64,000 bases of DNA. It comes from Panacibacter microcysteis. Lineage in GTDB: Bacteria > Bacteroidota > Bacteroidia > Chitinophagales > Chitinophagaceae. The position numbers and the translations under genes were made by a program. The notes beneath the pieces are model-generated. The model saw nothing but the letters and a program-made list of their open reading frames with translations, was not told the origin of the DNA and made no database searches. How positions within the stretch are numbered: the stretch's first letter is position 1; the number at the start of each line of letters is the position of its first letter. This document shows positions 44,290 through 53,113 of the stretch, piece by piece. The stretch lies in assembly GCF_015831355.1 (NCBI RefSeq), contig NZ_JADWYR010000003.1:248001-312000 (forward strand), written 5' to 3'.

Positions 44290-44350
44290 TGTTGCAGTAC
44301 AAGAGTGCGACGCAACAAAAGCATCATAGTAGCAATGCAGCCCTGGCTCC
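44290..44350 (-). repeat. Dispersed repeat copy 17 (GCGTCGC core type)
   Basis: Core 44297-44316 on the minus strand, then AACAAAAGCATCATAGTAGC and ATGCAGCCCTGGCTCC as the arm. It lies in the 308-bp divergent gap 44138-44445, which also contains the rpsF promoter; no other gene is visible there. Confidence 0.9.
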
Positions 44351-44377
44351 TAAAAACAAAAAAGATGGCACTTATGC

Positions 44378-44406
44378 TTGTTTGTGCCTGCTAACGCTTA
44401 CCTTTG
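44378..44406 (+). promoter_or_regulatory. Candidate promoter of the rpsF operon
   Basis: TTG at 44378-44380, an 18-bp spacer and TACCTTTG at 44399-44406, matching the Bacteroidota TTG/TAnnTTTG arrangement. It is 40 bp upstream of the rpsF start codon. Confidence 0.6.
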
Positions 44407-44445
44407 CAGCCCAAATTTTATTAATTAACAAAAAAAATCAGGGTA

Positions 44446-44799
44446 ATGAACAATTACGAATTGATGGTGATTTTTACCCCTGTGCTTTCTGAAGATGAAT
44501 TTAAAGCGTCTCAGAAAAAATACACTGATTTCATTACTGAAAACGGTGGAAGCATTACGCACAGCAATCCCTGGGGTCTGAAATCACTGGCTTATCCTGT
44601 ACAGAAAAAGACAACCGGAATTTACTGGGTCTTAGAGTACAGTGCGCCATCCAGCTTCAATGAGAAGTTTAAAGTACAAATGCTGCGTGACGAGCAGGTA
44701 ATGCGTCACATGATCACTGTGCTCGATAAATACGCCGTCGAGTATAATGCTAAAAAGAGAAGTGGTGTACCTACAGGAACTGAAAAAGTTGCGCAATAA
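44446..44799 (+). CDS. rpsF: 30S ribosomal protein S6
   Basis: 117 residues. [19 protein letters not shown] at the start and [23 protein letters not shown] in the middle are diagnostic. S6 binds S18 in the platform of the small subunit. The first gene of the rpsF-rpsR-rplI operon, with S18 two bases downstream. Confidence 0.97.
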   Translation: MNNYELMVIFTPVLSEDEFKASQKKYTDFITENGGSITHSNPWGLKSLAYPVQKKTTGIYWVLEYSAPSSFNEKFKVQMLRDEQVMRHMITVLDKYAVEYNAKKRSGVPTGTEKVAQ

Positions 44800-44801
44800 T
44801 T

Positions 44802-45068
44802 ATGGCAAAGGCAAACGAAATAAAATACCTTACCGCGATTAAGCAGGAAAAACCTAAGAAGAAATTCTGTCGTTTTAAGAAGTATGGTATTAAATACATC
44901 GATTATAAAGATGTGGAGTTCCTGAAAAAATTTATTAACGAGCAGGGTAAAATTTTACCACGCCGTTTAACCGGTAACTCACTCAAATATCAGCGTAAAG
45001 TATCTGATGCTATTAAAAAAGCACGCCAGATGGCGTTACTGCCTTACGTAACAGATCTGTTGAAATAG
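44802..45068 (+). CDS. rpsR: 30S ribosomal protein S18
   Basis: 88 residues. [49 protein letters not shown] is the S18 signature, including RRLTG. It is coupled to rpsF (2-bp gap) and followed by a 99-bp spacer ahead of rplI. Confidence 0.97.
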   Translation: MAKANEIKYLTAIKQEKPKKKFCRFKKYGIKYIDYKDVEFLKKFINEQGKILPRRLTGNSLKYQRKVSDAIKKARQMALLPYVTDLLK

Positions 45069-45095
45069 GCAAAATCATTAGTAACCACTCCCTAA

Positions 45096-45113
45096 TCCCG
45101 GTGCATGCCGGGA
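45096..45113 (+). promoter_or_regulatory. Hairpin in the rpsR-rplI spacer
   Basis: TCCCGG (45096-45101), loop TGCATG, CCGGGA (45108-45113). The loop is self-complementary, so two copies could kiss, and the stem can extend into it. There is no U-run, so it is not a standard terminator. Possibly a processing or regulatory structure, and unproven. Confidence 0.35.
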
Positions 45114-45167
45114 GACAGTCTTAATCAAATTCCCCGATTGGGCCCTGGGAACTAAAAACAAAAAACC

Positions 45168-45614
45168 ATGCAGGTAATATTAATACAGGATGTAGATAGC
45201 TTAGGCCAGGCAAGCGAGCTGGTAAGAGTAAAAAACGGCTATGCCCGTAACTACCTGATACCGCAGAAATTTGCTGTAGAAGCTAACCCTTCTAACCTTA
45301 AGCAAATGGAAGAGCGCCTGAAAGTAAAAGCGAAAAAAGAAGCTGCAATGATGGCCCAGATTAAACAGGTTATCAATGCACTGCAGGATGGCGCAATTAA
45401 AATCGGTGCCAAATCAGGCACCAGCGGTAAAATTTTTGGTAGCGTGACACCACTGCAGATTGCACGTGCTGTGAAAGACCAGAAAGGCTACGAAATAGAT
45501 CGCAAACGCATCTCTATTGTTGATGAGGTGAAAGAATTGGGCACATACAAAGCTTCTATAGATTTTGGCGGCGGTAACGTAGCCGAAATGGAATTTGAAG
45601 TGGTAGGTGAATAA
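45168..45614 (+). CDS. rplI: 50S ribosomal protein L9
   Basis: 148 residues. MQVILIQDVDSLGQASELVRVKNGYARNYLIPQKFAVEA is the L9 N-terminal domain, followed by the long connecting helix and the C-terminal domain (KIFGSVTPLQIARA). It is the last gene of the ribosomal unit, with a strong terminator 36 bp after the stop. Confidence 0.97.
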   Translation: MQVILIQDVDSLGQASELVRVKNGYARNYLIPQKFAVEANPSNLKQMEERLKVKAKKEAAMMAQIKQVINALQDGAIKIGAKSGTSGKIFGSVTPLQIARAVKDQKGYEIDRKRISIVDEVKELGTYKASIDFGGGNVAEMEFEVVGE

Positions 45615-45650
45615 TTCACTCTAACGTCTACATACAGTTTACTTTATAAG

Positions 45651-45677
45651 ACCGCCGCAATGTTGCGGCGGTTTTTC
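45651..45677 (+). terminator. Rho-independent terminator of the rpsF-rpsR-rplI operon
   Basis: ACCGCCGCAA (45651-45660), loop TG, TTGCGGCGGT (45663-45672), then TTTTC: a perfect 10-bp GC-rich stem with a U-run. Confidence 0.93.
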
Positions 45678-45806
45678 TTTGCTGTGTTTTTTAGCCTTCC
45701 AACATTTATCGCCAAAGCTTTTATGCATTGTTTTTTATTACCCATAAACCTATATTTTTGCATCCCGTAACAAACAAGATTCAAGCGTACAAACCAATAC
45801 ATCATT

Positions 45807-46793
45807 ATGCGACAAATTGCATTTCGTGAAGCCATTCGTGAAGCGATGAACGAGGAGATGAGGAGAGATGAGCGAGTATTCCTGATGGGTGAAGAAGTAG
45901 CCGAATACAACGGCGCCTACAAAGTTAGCCAGGGTATGCTGGCCGAATTTGGTCCTAAAAGAATCATAGATACACCTATCGCAGAGCTTGGTTTTACCGC
46001 TGTTGGTGTTGGCGCTGCACAACACGGCCTGCGCCCCATTGTAGAGTTTATGACATGGAACTTTGCGGTATTGGCGCTCGACCAGATTTTGAATACGGCA
46101 TCTAAAATGCTTGCTATGAGCGGCGGCCAGATTTCCTGCCCCATCGTTTTTCGTGGTGGCAATGGCAGTGCCGGCCAGCTTGGCGCACAGCACTCCACCG
46201 CATTTGAAAGCTATTACGCAAATATTCCCGGCCTTAAAGTGGTATCTCCATCCAACCCGTACGATGCAAAAGGGTTGCTCAAACAGGCCATCCGTTACGA
46301 AGAAGATCCCGTAATGTTTATGGAAAGCGAAGTAATGTACGGAGACAAAGCAGAAGTGCCGGAAGAAGAATACTACATTCCGCTGGGCAAATCTGATGTA
46401 AAAAGGCAGGGCCGCGATGTAACAATCGTATCGTATAACAAAATGATGAAGGTGGCACTGAATGCTGCAACGGAACTTGAAAAAGAAGGTGTGAGCGCAG
46501 AGGTGATAGACCTAAGAACCATTCGCCCGCTGGACTGGATGACGATTCTCGAAAGCGTGAAGAAAACAAACCGCCTGGTGATTGTAGAAGAACAGTGGCC
46601 CATGTGTTCTGTATCTTCAGAAATTGCGTACCGTATACAAAAAGAAGGTTTCGATTATCTTGATGCACCTGTCCGCCGCATAACCAGCGCAGACGCGCCA
46701 ATGCACTATGCGCCAAACCTTGCTGCTGCTTACCTGCCAACTGTAGAAAATACGGTAAAACTGGTAAAAGAAGTAATGTATATAAAAAAGTAA
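45807..46793 (+). CDS. pdhB: Pyruvate dehydrogenase E1 component, beta subunit
   Basis: 328 residues. MRQIAFREAIREAMNEEMRRDERVFLMGEEVAEYNGAYKVSQG is the E1-beta N-terminus; FMTWNFAVLALDQILN, GGNGSAGQLGAQHS and RTIRPLDWMT follow. It pairs with an E1-alpha subunit, encoded elsewhere, to decarboxylate pyruvate with thiamine diphosphate. It fits pyruvate rather than branched-chain E1 by overall sequence, but that distinction is not absolute. A TATTTTTG box (45753-45760) upstream may be its promoter. A hairpin terminator follows. Confidence 0.93.
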   Translation: MRQIAFREAIREAMNEEMRRDERVFLMGEEVAEYNGAYKVSQGMLAEFGPKRIIDTPIAELGFTAVGVGAAQHGLRPIVEFMTWNFAVLALDQILNTASKMLAMSGGQISCPIVFRGGNGSAGQLGAQHSTAFESYYANIPGLKVVSPSNPYDAKGLLKQAIRYEEDPVMFMESEVMYGDKAEVPEEEYYIPLGKSDVKRQGRDVTIVSYNKMMKVALNAATELEKEGVSAEVIDLRTIRPLDWMTILESVKKTNRLVIVEEQWPMCSVSSEIAYRIQKEGFDYLDAPVRRITSADAPMHYAPNLAAAYLPTVENTVKLVKEVMYIKK

Positions 46794-46819
46794 ACACGTA
46801 AGTTGTATAACTTTATAGC

Positions 46820-46849
46820 AAATCCCGATGCCGCAAGCAGCGGGATTTT
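46820..46849 (+). terminator. Hairpin terminator of pdhB
   Basis: AAATCCCG (46820-46827), 13-nt loop with an inner TGC/GCA pair, CGGGATTT (46841-46848), then TTATTTT. Confidence 0.7.
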
Positions 46850-46857
46850 ATTTTGGA

Positions 46858-46940
46858 ACCAGACTCAATTACTACTATGAAGCTTTTGTTGCGTCGCACT
46901 CTTGTACTTCCTGTCCGCTTTGCAGCAATGTGCAGCCCGT
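46858..46940 (+). repeat. Dispersed repeat copy 18, overlapping a TonB receptor start
   Basis: ACCAGACTCAATTACTACTA, TGAAGCTTTT, core 46888-46907, then GTCCGCTTTGCAGCAATGTG. It is the only copy inside a coding region; its TATGAAGCTTTT arm provides the ATG at 46877. Confidence 0.88.
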
Positions 46941-48979
46941 TACTTTTTTGCCTGTTTTTTGCTGCCGGTGCAGCGGCGCAGGATACTGCCAATACAGCTT
47001 CAACAGATACAGCCACGCTGAATGCCGTTACTGTAAAGGCCTTTTCAGCCGGCTTAAAATGGAAAGATGTACCCGCTTCGGTAGCAATACTAAACAAGAC
47101 GCAACTGGCAAAATTTGATGGCACATCATTGGTGCCCATAATAAACAGCGTTACCGGTGTACGCATGGAAGAACGCTCACCGGGCAGTTACAGGTTGTCT
47201 GTACGTGGTAGTTTATTGCGCTCACCTTTTGGCGTACGCAACATAAAAATTTACATGGACGACCTGCCGCTAACCGATGCAACAGGCAACACCTACCTCA
47301 ATCTTATTGATCTGAACCAGTTACAATCAGTAGAGATCATTAAAGGGCCATCATCCAGTTTTTATGGAGCCAATACAGGTGGCGCGGTTATTCTTAATAC
47401 CGATGACAAACGCGGTATAGAAGCTGGTTTAAGTGGTGGTTCTTTTGGCCTCTTCAAAGAATATGTAAGCGTAAAAGAACATACAGACAAATTATCATTT
47501 GGTTTGCAGCAGTCACATACGCAAAGTGATGGCTACAGGCAGCAAAGTGCACTGAGAAGAGATGTGGTGCAGGGCAAACTGGGCTGGAAAGTAAATAAGT
47601 TTTCGTCCCTTACTTTTTTAGGCCTGTATGCAAACCTGCATTACGAAACACCTGGTGGCATAACCAAAGCGCAGATGGATTCGCTGCCCAGACTGGCGAG
47701 ATTACCTGCAGGCAGCACACCCGGTGCCATACAGCAAAATGCAGGTATTTATAACGCCACTTATTTAGGAGCCGTTACATACAATGCTGCATTCACCGAA
47801 CGCTTCAGCAACACCACATTAATCGTTTTTAGTTATACCAACTTCAACAATCCTTTTATTACCAATTACGAGAGACGGCGCGAACAGAACTATGGCGCAC
47901 GTACCAATTTTCAATACGTGTTTGCCGACAAAAAAGACTTTTCATTAAAAGCCAATGTTGGCGCAGAAGCGCAGTACAACCATTCTTACATACAGGTATT
48001 TGACAATAACGGTGGTGAAACAGCAGATAACCAGTTCAGGGATAAAGTACACACCACCCAATATTTTTTATTCGGGCAGCTTAGCCTGAAAGCTAAGAAC
48101 TGGTTGCTGCAGGCTGGCGCCAGCACCAACAGCCTGCGTTACTGGTACAACCGTCTGACTGACTCTGTCAATCTTTACCCCATCATCAGGAAAACGGGTA
48201 ATACAGTAAGCCCACGCCTGGGGCTTAGTTATGCAGTGGATCAGTCTTTATCTTTTTACGTTACTGCTGCCAAAGGATTTTCACCACCAACGCTTGCAGA
48301 AGTGTTACCATCCGGCGGCACATTTACACAAACATTGCAGGCCGAATATGGCTGGAACTATGAGGCGGGTTTAAAAGGTAGTCTTTTTAACAATCACCTT
48401 CAATACAACGGCTCTGTGTACTACTTTGCGTTGAAAAATGCGATTGTAAGAAGGGTAGATGCAGACGGAAATGAGTTTTTTGTAAACGCAGGCGGCACAG
48501 TACAAAAGGGAATGGAATTGTGGCTCAATGGTAATGTCGTAAACCGGGATAAGGGTTTTGTACGTTCGCTGGGTGTATGGAATAGTTTTAGTTACCAGCC
48601 GTATAAATTCGATGACTATAAATCCGGTGAAGATGATTTTTCCGGTAACAGTTTAACTGGTGTTCCCAGGTACATTAATGTTTCAGGTATTGATGCAAGA
48701 TTTGCCGGTGGCGTTAGTCTGAATGCGATGTTTAATTATACATCATCTATACAACTGGATGATGCCAATACGGCTGAAGCCAAAGCGTATCATTTATTGC
48801 AGGTAAAAATTGCCAAACTTATCAGATTTAATAAATTCCGGTTGAACATATTTGCCGGTGCCGATAATCTTTTAAATGAAGTATACAGTTTGGGTAATGA
48901 TATCAACGCCTTTGGAGGCAGGTTTTATAATCCGGCGCCCGCAAGAAATTATTATGGCGGCATAGCTGTTAAACTATAG
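46877..48979 (+). CDS. TonB-dependent outer membrane receptor
   Basis: About 700 residues from the ATG at 46877. The signal peptide MKLLLRRTLVLPVRFAAMC continues into a hydrophobic segment ending AAAQ. A plug domain (about 45-165) contains VKAFSAGLKWKDVPASVAIL, LSVRGS and VEIIKGPSSSFYGANTGGAVIL, and a 22-strand-type barrel ends NYYGGIAVKL. There is no carboxypeptidase-regulatory domain or SusD neighbour, so it is FecA/siderophore-like or an unknown-ligand receptor. The first 17 residues of the signal are read from repeat copy 18; a second ATG at 46928 would give a signal with no positive charge. Confidence 0.88.
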   Translation: MKLLLRRTLVLPVRFAAMCSPLLFCLFFAAGAAAQDTANTASTDTATLNAVTVKAFSAGLKWKDVPASVAILNKTQLAKFDGTSLVPIINSVTGVRMEERSPGSYRLSVRGSLLRSPFGVRNIKIYMDDLPLTDATGNTYLNLIDLNQLQSVEIIKGPSSSFYGANTGGAVILNTDDKRGIEAGLSGGSFGLFKEYVSVKEHTDKLSFGLQQSHTQSDGYRQQSALRRDVVQGKLGWKVNKFSSLTFLGLYANLHYETPGGITKAQMDSLPRLARLPAGSTPGAIQQNAGIYNATYLGAVTYNAAFTERFSNTTLIVFSYTNFNNPFITNYERRREQNYGARTNFQYVFADKKDFSLKANVGAEAQYNHSYIQVFDNNGGETADNQFRDKVHTTQYFLFGQLSLKAKNWLLQAGASTNSLRYWYNRLTDSVNLYPIIRKTGNTVSPRLGLSYAVDQSLSFYVTAAKGFSPPTLAEVLPSGGTFTQTLQAEYGWNYEAGLKGSLFNNHLQYNGSVYYFALKNAIVRRVDADGNEFFVNAGGTVQKGMELWLNGNVVNRDKGFVRSLGVWNSFSYQPYKFDDYKSGEDDFSGNSLTGVPRYINVSGIDARFAGGVSLNAMFNYTSSIQLDDANTAEAKAYHLLQVKIAKLIRFNKFRLNIFAGADNLLNEVYSLGNDINAFGGRFYNPAPARNYYGGIAVKL

Positions 48980-49011
48980 CTGAAGGTTGCAGTTATAAAC
49001 CTGGCTGTGCA

Positions 49012-49084
49012 CGTGCTGCATAGCGTACGGAACGTACAAGTGAGTGACACAACCAAAGCTTCATGCTTGCACTACAGCTTGCCA
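49012..49084 (-). repeat. Dispersed repeat copy 19 (GTGTCAC core type)
   Basis: Core 49034-49053 on the minus strand; the arm reads AACCAAAGCTTCATGCTTGC, ending CACTACAGCTTGCC. It lies between converging TonB-receptor and GloVer genes. Confidence 0.9.
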
Positions 49085-49090
49085 ACACAA

Positions 49091-49123
49091 AAAAAGAATG
49101 CAGACCTGCTGCATTCTTTTTTT
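49091..49123. terminator. Bidirectional terminator between the TonB receptor and GloVer genes
   Basis: AAAAAGAATGCAG (49091-49103), loop ACCTG, CTGCATTCTTTTT (49109-49121), then TT; the A-rich 5' side gives a U-run on the other strand. Confidence 0.9.
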
Positions 49124-49142
49124 AATAAGGGGTTTGCTCTTT

Positions 49143-52100
49143 TTATTGTTTGATAAACCTGAGCGTGGTTCTGCCTTCCGGTGTTTGCACTTCGGCAAAA
49201 TAGATACCGCGGCTGAGTTGTGCAGCATCTATATCAATCCGGTTTTTACCACCTGCATCGTACACATTGGCACTGATTGCCTTTCCATTTACATCTAATA
49301 TACGCACGGTAACTTTTCCCTGGCTTGCATTGAGTGTGATGTAAGCCTTGTCGTGAACAGGGTTTGGATAAATTGTTGCCATTGTTTTTTCCTCCGCTAT
49401 TGCGGTTGCGGCGCTTTGTGTAATGGCGGTTAGTGTATTGGTTACTGTAACCGTAATTGATTCTTCATCGTACAGCAACAATGTGCTGTTATCTGTTGCA
49501 CGCACTTTAAAGCTGAAGTTACCGGCGGTAGCGGGTGTCCAGGTAAACACGCCTGTTGTACTGTTGATCGAAGCACCAGCAGGAGCGCCAATCAATGAGT
49601 AAGTTATTTTCTGACCAGCATCTGCATCCGTTGCAGTAGCGGTGAATGTTAGGTTGCTGTTTTTAACCACAGATTTGTTGCCAATCGATGCCAGCACGGG
49701 CGTATCTGCCACTGCATTGATCGTTATCCTCACCATTGCAGGCGCTGAAGCAATACAGCCGATGCTTACAGAAAATGCAAACGAATCTTTACCGGCCACA
49801 TTTGCATTGGGTGTATAGGTACGTACTGCACCTGTGCCGGTTAGTTTACCGCGTTTTGGTTGCGTAGTTATAGCAAATGTAAGTGGCGAGCCGCCCGAAC
49901 CTGTTAACGTAATTGCTTTAGCCACATCTTCATTTGTTGTAACGTTCTGCGCATTTGCTACCAGGTTATTAACAGGCGCAATAACGAGGCTGCCAAAAGG
50001 ATTGCCGCCGTCTGCAGCCATTGCAAAGTGCTTCAGTACACTGTATGCACCGGCAGTGGTAATCTTAAAAATAGTACCGGCGTTGTTGGTGCCGCCTGCG
50101 CTTGTTAAGCCGTAAAAGCTGCCATCATTGGCCTGCAGCAGTTTTCCTTTTGGCACTTTTCCATCGGGTGTGGGGTTAAAGTGCTTCATTACTTTATACG
50201 TGCCGGTAGTAGTAATATTAAAAATAGTACCGTAGCTATAAGTGCCGCCACTGGTGGTCATACCGTATAGTTTGCCATCTTTGGCCTGTATAAGACTGCC
50301 GAAAGGAATATAGCCATCTGTACCCGATACAAAAGTTTTTAACACCGTTACTGTACCTGTTGATGTCATCTTGAAAATTCTTCCGTTGGAGGTTGTCATG
50401 CCATAGAAATTGCCATCAGTTGCCTGCAGCAGGTCGCCTTCGGGGTTGCTGCCTTCTGTAGCGTATACAAATGTGTGTAGTAAAGTAAATACGCCGGCTG
50501 TTGATATTTTAAACGCCACGCCGCCGCCTCCTGAACCGCCGTTTCTCGTCATGCCGTACAGAAAGCCGTCAGTTGCCTGTACCAGGCTGCCTGTAGGGTT
50601 ACCACCGTCTGCAATACCGGTAAAATGCTTCAGTACCTTGTACACACCGCCTGCCGTAATTTTAAATATGGTGCCGTAGCCGGATGTGCCTCCATCGTAA
50701 CACATGCCATAAAAACTGCCATCTGTTGCCTGTATAAGACTGCCCTGCGGGTAGCCACCGTCTACGCTTTTGTTTAGTGATTTAAGTATAGTAAATGTGT
50801 TGCCACATCTCTTGAATATGGTGCCATGGTTGTAAGTGCCACCCTCTCTCGTGGTGCCATAGTAGGCGCTGTCTGTTCCTTTTACCAGGGATTCCATAGG
50901 TATATTACCCTTACCAGATTCGTTGAACTTCACCAGGGTTGTTACAGCGCCTGCTGTAGTCATTTTAAATGCCGTGCCAAAAGTAAATGTGCCGCCTGTG
51001 CTGGTCATTGCATACAGGTTGTTGTCATTGCCTTTTGTAAAAGCGCCGTTGGGCGTACTGCCTTCTGTATCCGGAAGAAAAGAATGTAAAACCGTATAAA
51101 CACCTGCACTGGTTATTTTATATGCTGTACCGGCAGAACCTGTGCCACCTGTTCTTGTTAAACCGTAAAATGTACCATCTGTATTCTGGTAAAGACCGCC
51201 ATAGGGGTAACCGCCATCTTTGCCTGAAGCAAGATGACGTAACACTGTAAATGTGCCGGTAGTGGTAACTTTAAAAATGGTGCCATTACCATATGTACCA
51301 TAACTGCTGCAGGTGCCATATAGCAGCCCGTCTTTGCCCTGCACAAGATCACTTTGCGAGTAACCGCCATCAACCGGCCCGTTCAGGCTTTTGATAACTG
51401 TGTAAACACCGGCTGTTGTTATTTTGAAAATCGTTCCGTACCCATAGGTACCGCCATAGTAGGTAATACCATAAAGGTTGCCGTCAGTGCCGGGTGTAAG
51501 GCTGTTATAACTTCTGTTGCCGTCTGTTGTACTGTTGAAGCTTTTGAGTGTTGTAAAAGTTCCGGTTGGTGTTATTTTGAAGATTGTGCCCAAACCGTTG
51601 GCGCCACCACCATAAGTAATGCCATAAAAGTTGCCATCATTTGCCTGCACAAGATGGCCACGCGGATTGGTGCCGTCAGTAGCATAAGTAAGGTGCCTGA
51701 GTACGGTAAAAGAACTGCCATCCGGCATTATTTTAAAGATCGTGCCATATGTATTGTTGCCGCCGCCGCTGGTTACGCCATATAAAAAACCATCGGTGCC
51801 TTTGATCAGCTCACCGTAAGGATTTCCGCCGTCTACAGGGCTGTTTAAATGCCTTAGAATGGTTACAACGCCACCGGGTGTCATCTTGAAAATAGTGCCC
51901 TGGTTGTAAGTGCCGCCATTGCATGTCATGCCGTAAAAATTGCCATCAGTATCCTTGAAAAGATCGCCCTGCGGCGCTTTTCCGTAATCGATAAAATTTT
52001 GCAGTACAGCAAATGCACTGCCGTTTGTTTTAATCGTAAACATAGTGCCCAGGCCGTCGGCACCACCGTTTGAAGTAAGGCCTGCAAGCACATCCTGCGC

Positions 52101-52205
52101 CTGGGATGTAAAAAAGCTGCTCAGCGCTATATAGCAGAGCAGGCATGCCCGTAAAGCAGTTGTTCTTTTTAAAGCATTGGGTGTTTTGGTAAATAGGTAC
52201 GCCAT
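49143..52205 (-). CDS. Secreted GloVer tandem-repeat protein with T9SS sorting tail
   Basis: 1020 residues. Signal peptide (ending FTSQA near residue 36). About 14 repeats of roughly 50 residues to about residue 760, each with a GGT.. GTIFKIT..G core, a LKHF..DGG.P turn and a DG.FYGMT turn; this is the Gloeo/Verruco (GloVer) repeat pattern expected to fold as a propeller. Two cadherin/Ig-like domains follow (about 765-930; YTPNANVAGKDSFAF, YSLIGAPAGASINSTTGVFTWTP), then a type A sorting domain (ATIYPNPVHDK to the end). Function unknown; probably a surface or secreted adhesin-like protein. Confidence 0.9.
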   Translation of the reverse strand: MAYLFTKTPNALKRTTALRACLLCYIALSSFFTSQAQDVLAGLTSNGGADGLGTMFTIKTNGSAFAVLQNFIDYGKAPQGDLFKDTDGNFYGMTCNGGTYNQGTIFKMTPGGVVTILRHLNSPVDGGNPYGELIKGTDGFLYGVTSGGGNNTYGTIFKIMPDGSSFTVLRHLTYATDGTNPRGHLVQANDGNFYGITYGGGANGLGTIFKITPTGTFTTLKSFNSTTDGNRSYNSLTPGTDGNLYGITYYGGTYGYGTIFKITTAGVYTVIKSLNGPVDGGYSQSDLVQGKDGLLYGTCSSYGTYGNGTIFKVTTTGTFTVLRHLASGKDGGYPYGGLYQNTDGTFYGLTRTGGTGSAGTAYKITSAGVYTVLHSFLPDTEGSTPNGAFTKGNDNNLYAMTSTGGTFTFGTAFKMTTAGAVTTLVKFNESGKGNIPMESLVKGTDSAYYGTTREGGTYNHGTIFKRCGNTFTILKSLNKSVDGGYPQGSLIQATDGSFYGMCYDGGTSGYGTIFKITAGGVYKVLKHFTGIADGGNPTGSLVQATDGFLYGMTRNGGSGGGGVAFKISTAGVFTLLHTFVYATEGSNPEGDLLQATDGNFYGMTTSNGRIFKMTSTGTVTVLKTFVSGTDGYIPFGSLIQAKDGKLYGMTTSGGTYSYGTIFNITTTGTYKVMKHFNPTPDGKVPKGKLLQANDGSFYGLTSAGGTNNAGTIFKITTAGAYSVLKHFAMAADGGNPFGSLVIAPVNNLVANAQNVTTNEDVAKAITLTGSGGSPLTFAITTQPKRGKLTGTGAVRTYTPNANVAGKDSFAFSVSIGCIASAPAMVRITINAVADTPVLASIGNKSVVKNSNLTFTATATDADAGQKITYSLIGAPAGASINSTTGVFTWTPATAGNFSFKVRATDNSTLLLYDEESITVTVTNTLTAITQSAATAIAEEKTMATIYPNPVHDKAYITLNASQGKVTVRILDVNGKAISANVYDAGGKNRIDIDAAQLSRGIYFAEVQTPEGRTTLRFIKQ

Positions 52206-52330
52206 ACAAGTAAGTTTTTTGAGTCGTAATAAATTTTATGACCGCAAAGCTTAGCTGCTAAAGGTTGTAATCATTGCGCCACGTGTATGAATTGTACAAA
52301 ACACGCTATGGAGTGGAGGATTATTATGGT

Positions 52331-52405
52331 AACGGGCTGCAGTGCTGCTATGAAACTTTTGTTGTGTCACTCACTTGTACTGCAACAACTGTATGGAGCA
52401 AACGC
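52331..52405 (+). repeat. Dispersed repeat copy 20 (GTGTCAC core type)
   Basis: AACGGGCTGCAGTGCTGCTA, TGAAACTTTT, core 52361-52380, then TGCAACAACTGTATGGAGC. It lies between the GloVer gene start and the SMR gene end. Confidence 0.92.
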
Positions 52406-52498
52406 GAAGAAAGAAGCGAAGACAATAATGCTGCCACGGTAATACAATTTACATGCACACCTGTAAACAACACTGTTGCGAACGGGAATTGGAAATCA

Positions 52499-52825
52499 TT
52501 AATGAGAGACTACTTTTAAGCCAATGATCGAAGCGATCAGCGTACCCATGAAGAGTAACCGCAATGCGGTGGCAGGTTCTTTAAAAAAAAGAATGCCGGT
52601 TAATACGGTTCCTACAGCTCCGATGCCTGTCCAAACCGCATAAGCGGTACCAATGGGTATCGTTTGCGATGCCTTTATAAGCAGCAACATACTGGTGCTT
52701 ACGGTAACGATAAATCCCGCATACCACCAATACATCTCAATACCTGTGGCGTCTTTTGCCTTGCCAAGGCAAAAGGCAAAAGCTACTTCAAACAAGCCGG
52801 CGATGATGAGTATGATCCAGTTCAT
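52499..52825 (-). CDS. sugE: SMR family exporter, SugE/Gdx-like
   Basis: 108 residues from the ATG at 52823-52825 (the frame extends to 52858). Four membrane helices; helix 1 carries the essential Glu in IIAGLFEVAFAF, and the GTAYAVWTGIGAVGTVLTGILFF block and IIGLKVVSH end are typical of the Gdx (guanidinium exporter, formerly SugE) branch rather than EmrE. I saw no guanidine riboswitch pattern in the leader. Confidence 0.86.
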   Translation of the reverse strand: MNWIILIIAGLFEVAFAFCLGKAKDATGIEMYWWYAGFIVTVSTSMLLLIKASQTIPIGTAYAVWTGIGAVGTVLTGILFFKEPATALRLLFMGTLIASIIGLKVVSH

Positions 52826-52985
52826 TGTAGTGTTTTTGTATATAGATTGAAAAGGCAAAACCGGGACCGAAAATAATGATAACAGTTATACACGGCAGTT
52901 GTTATTTTCAATTGGGCTTTGTATATGTCCGCTTCTTCCTGTGTTTTTTGTATGTTGGTTTAAACATGGGCAACCTGCGCCGACA

Positions 52986-53064
52986 GCGCATCGCTGTTGC
53001 ATAGCGCTTTGCAGTACAAGTGAGTGACACAACAAAAGCTTTATAGCAGTACTGCAGCCTGTAC
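52986..53064 (-). repeat. Dispersed repeat copy 21 (GTGTCAC core type)
   Basis: Core 53014-53033 on the minus strand. The arm contains the perfect palindrome GCAGTACTGC (53046-53055), then AGCCTGTACC. It lies between the divergent SMR and ribE genes. Confidence 0.93.
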
Positions 53065-53113
53065 CCAAATTATCTCTTTGTTTTATACGTATCAAAAACT
53101 TTAATTTGCAGGC

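Noticed and set aside
52826-52920. A guanidine riboswitch ahead of the Gdx-like gene
   Set aside because: I found no pair of ACGR-tipped hairpins or other known guanidine class pattern in the leader.
53050-53113. An FMN riboswitch ahead of ribE
   Set aside because: The leader is too short, is partly the dispersed repeat, and none of the conserved FMN aptamer segments are visible.
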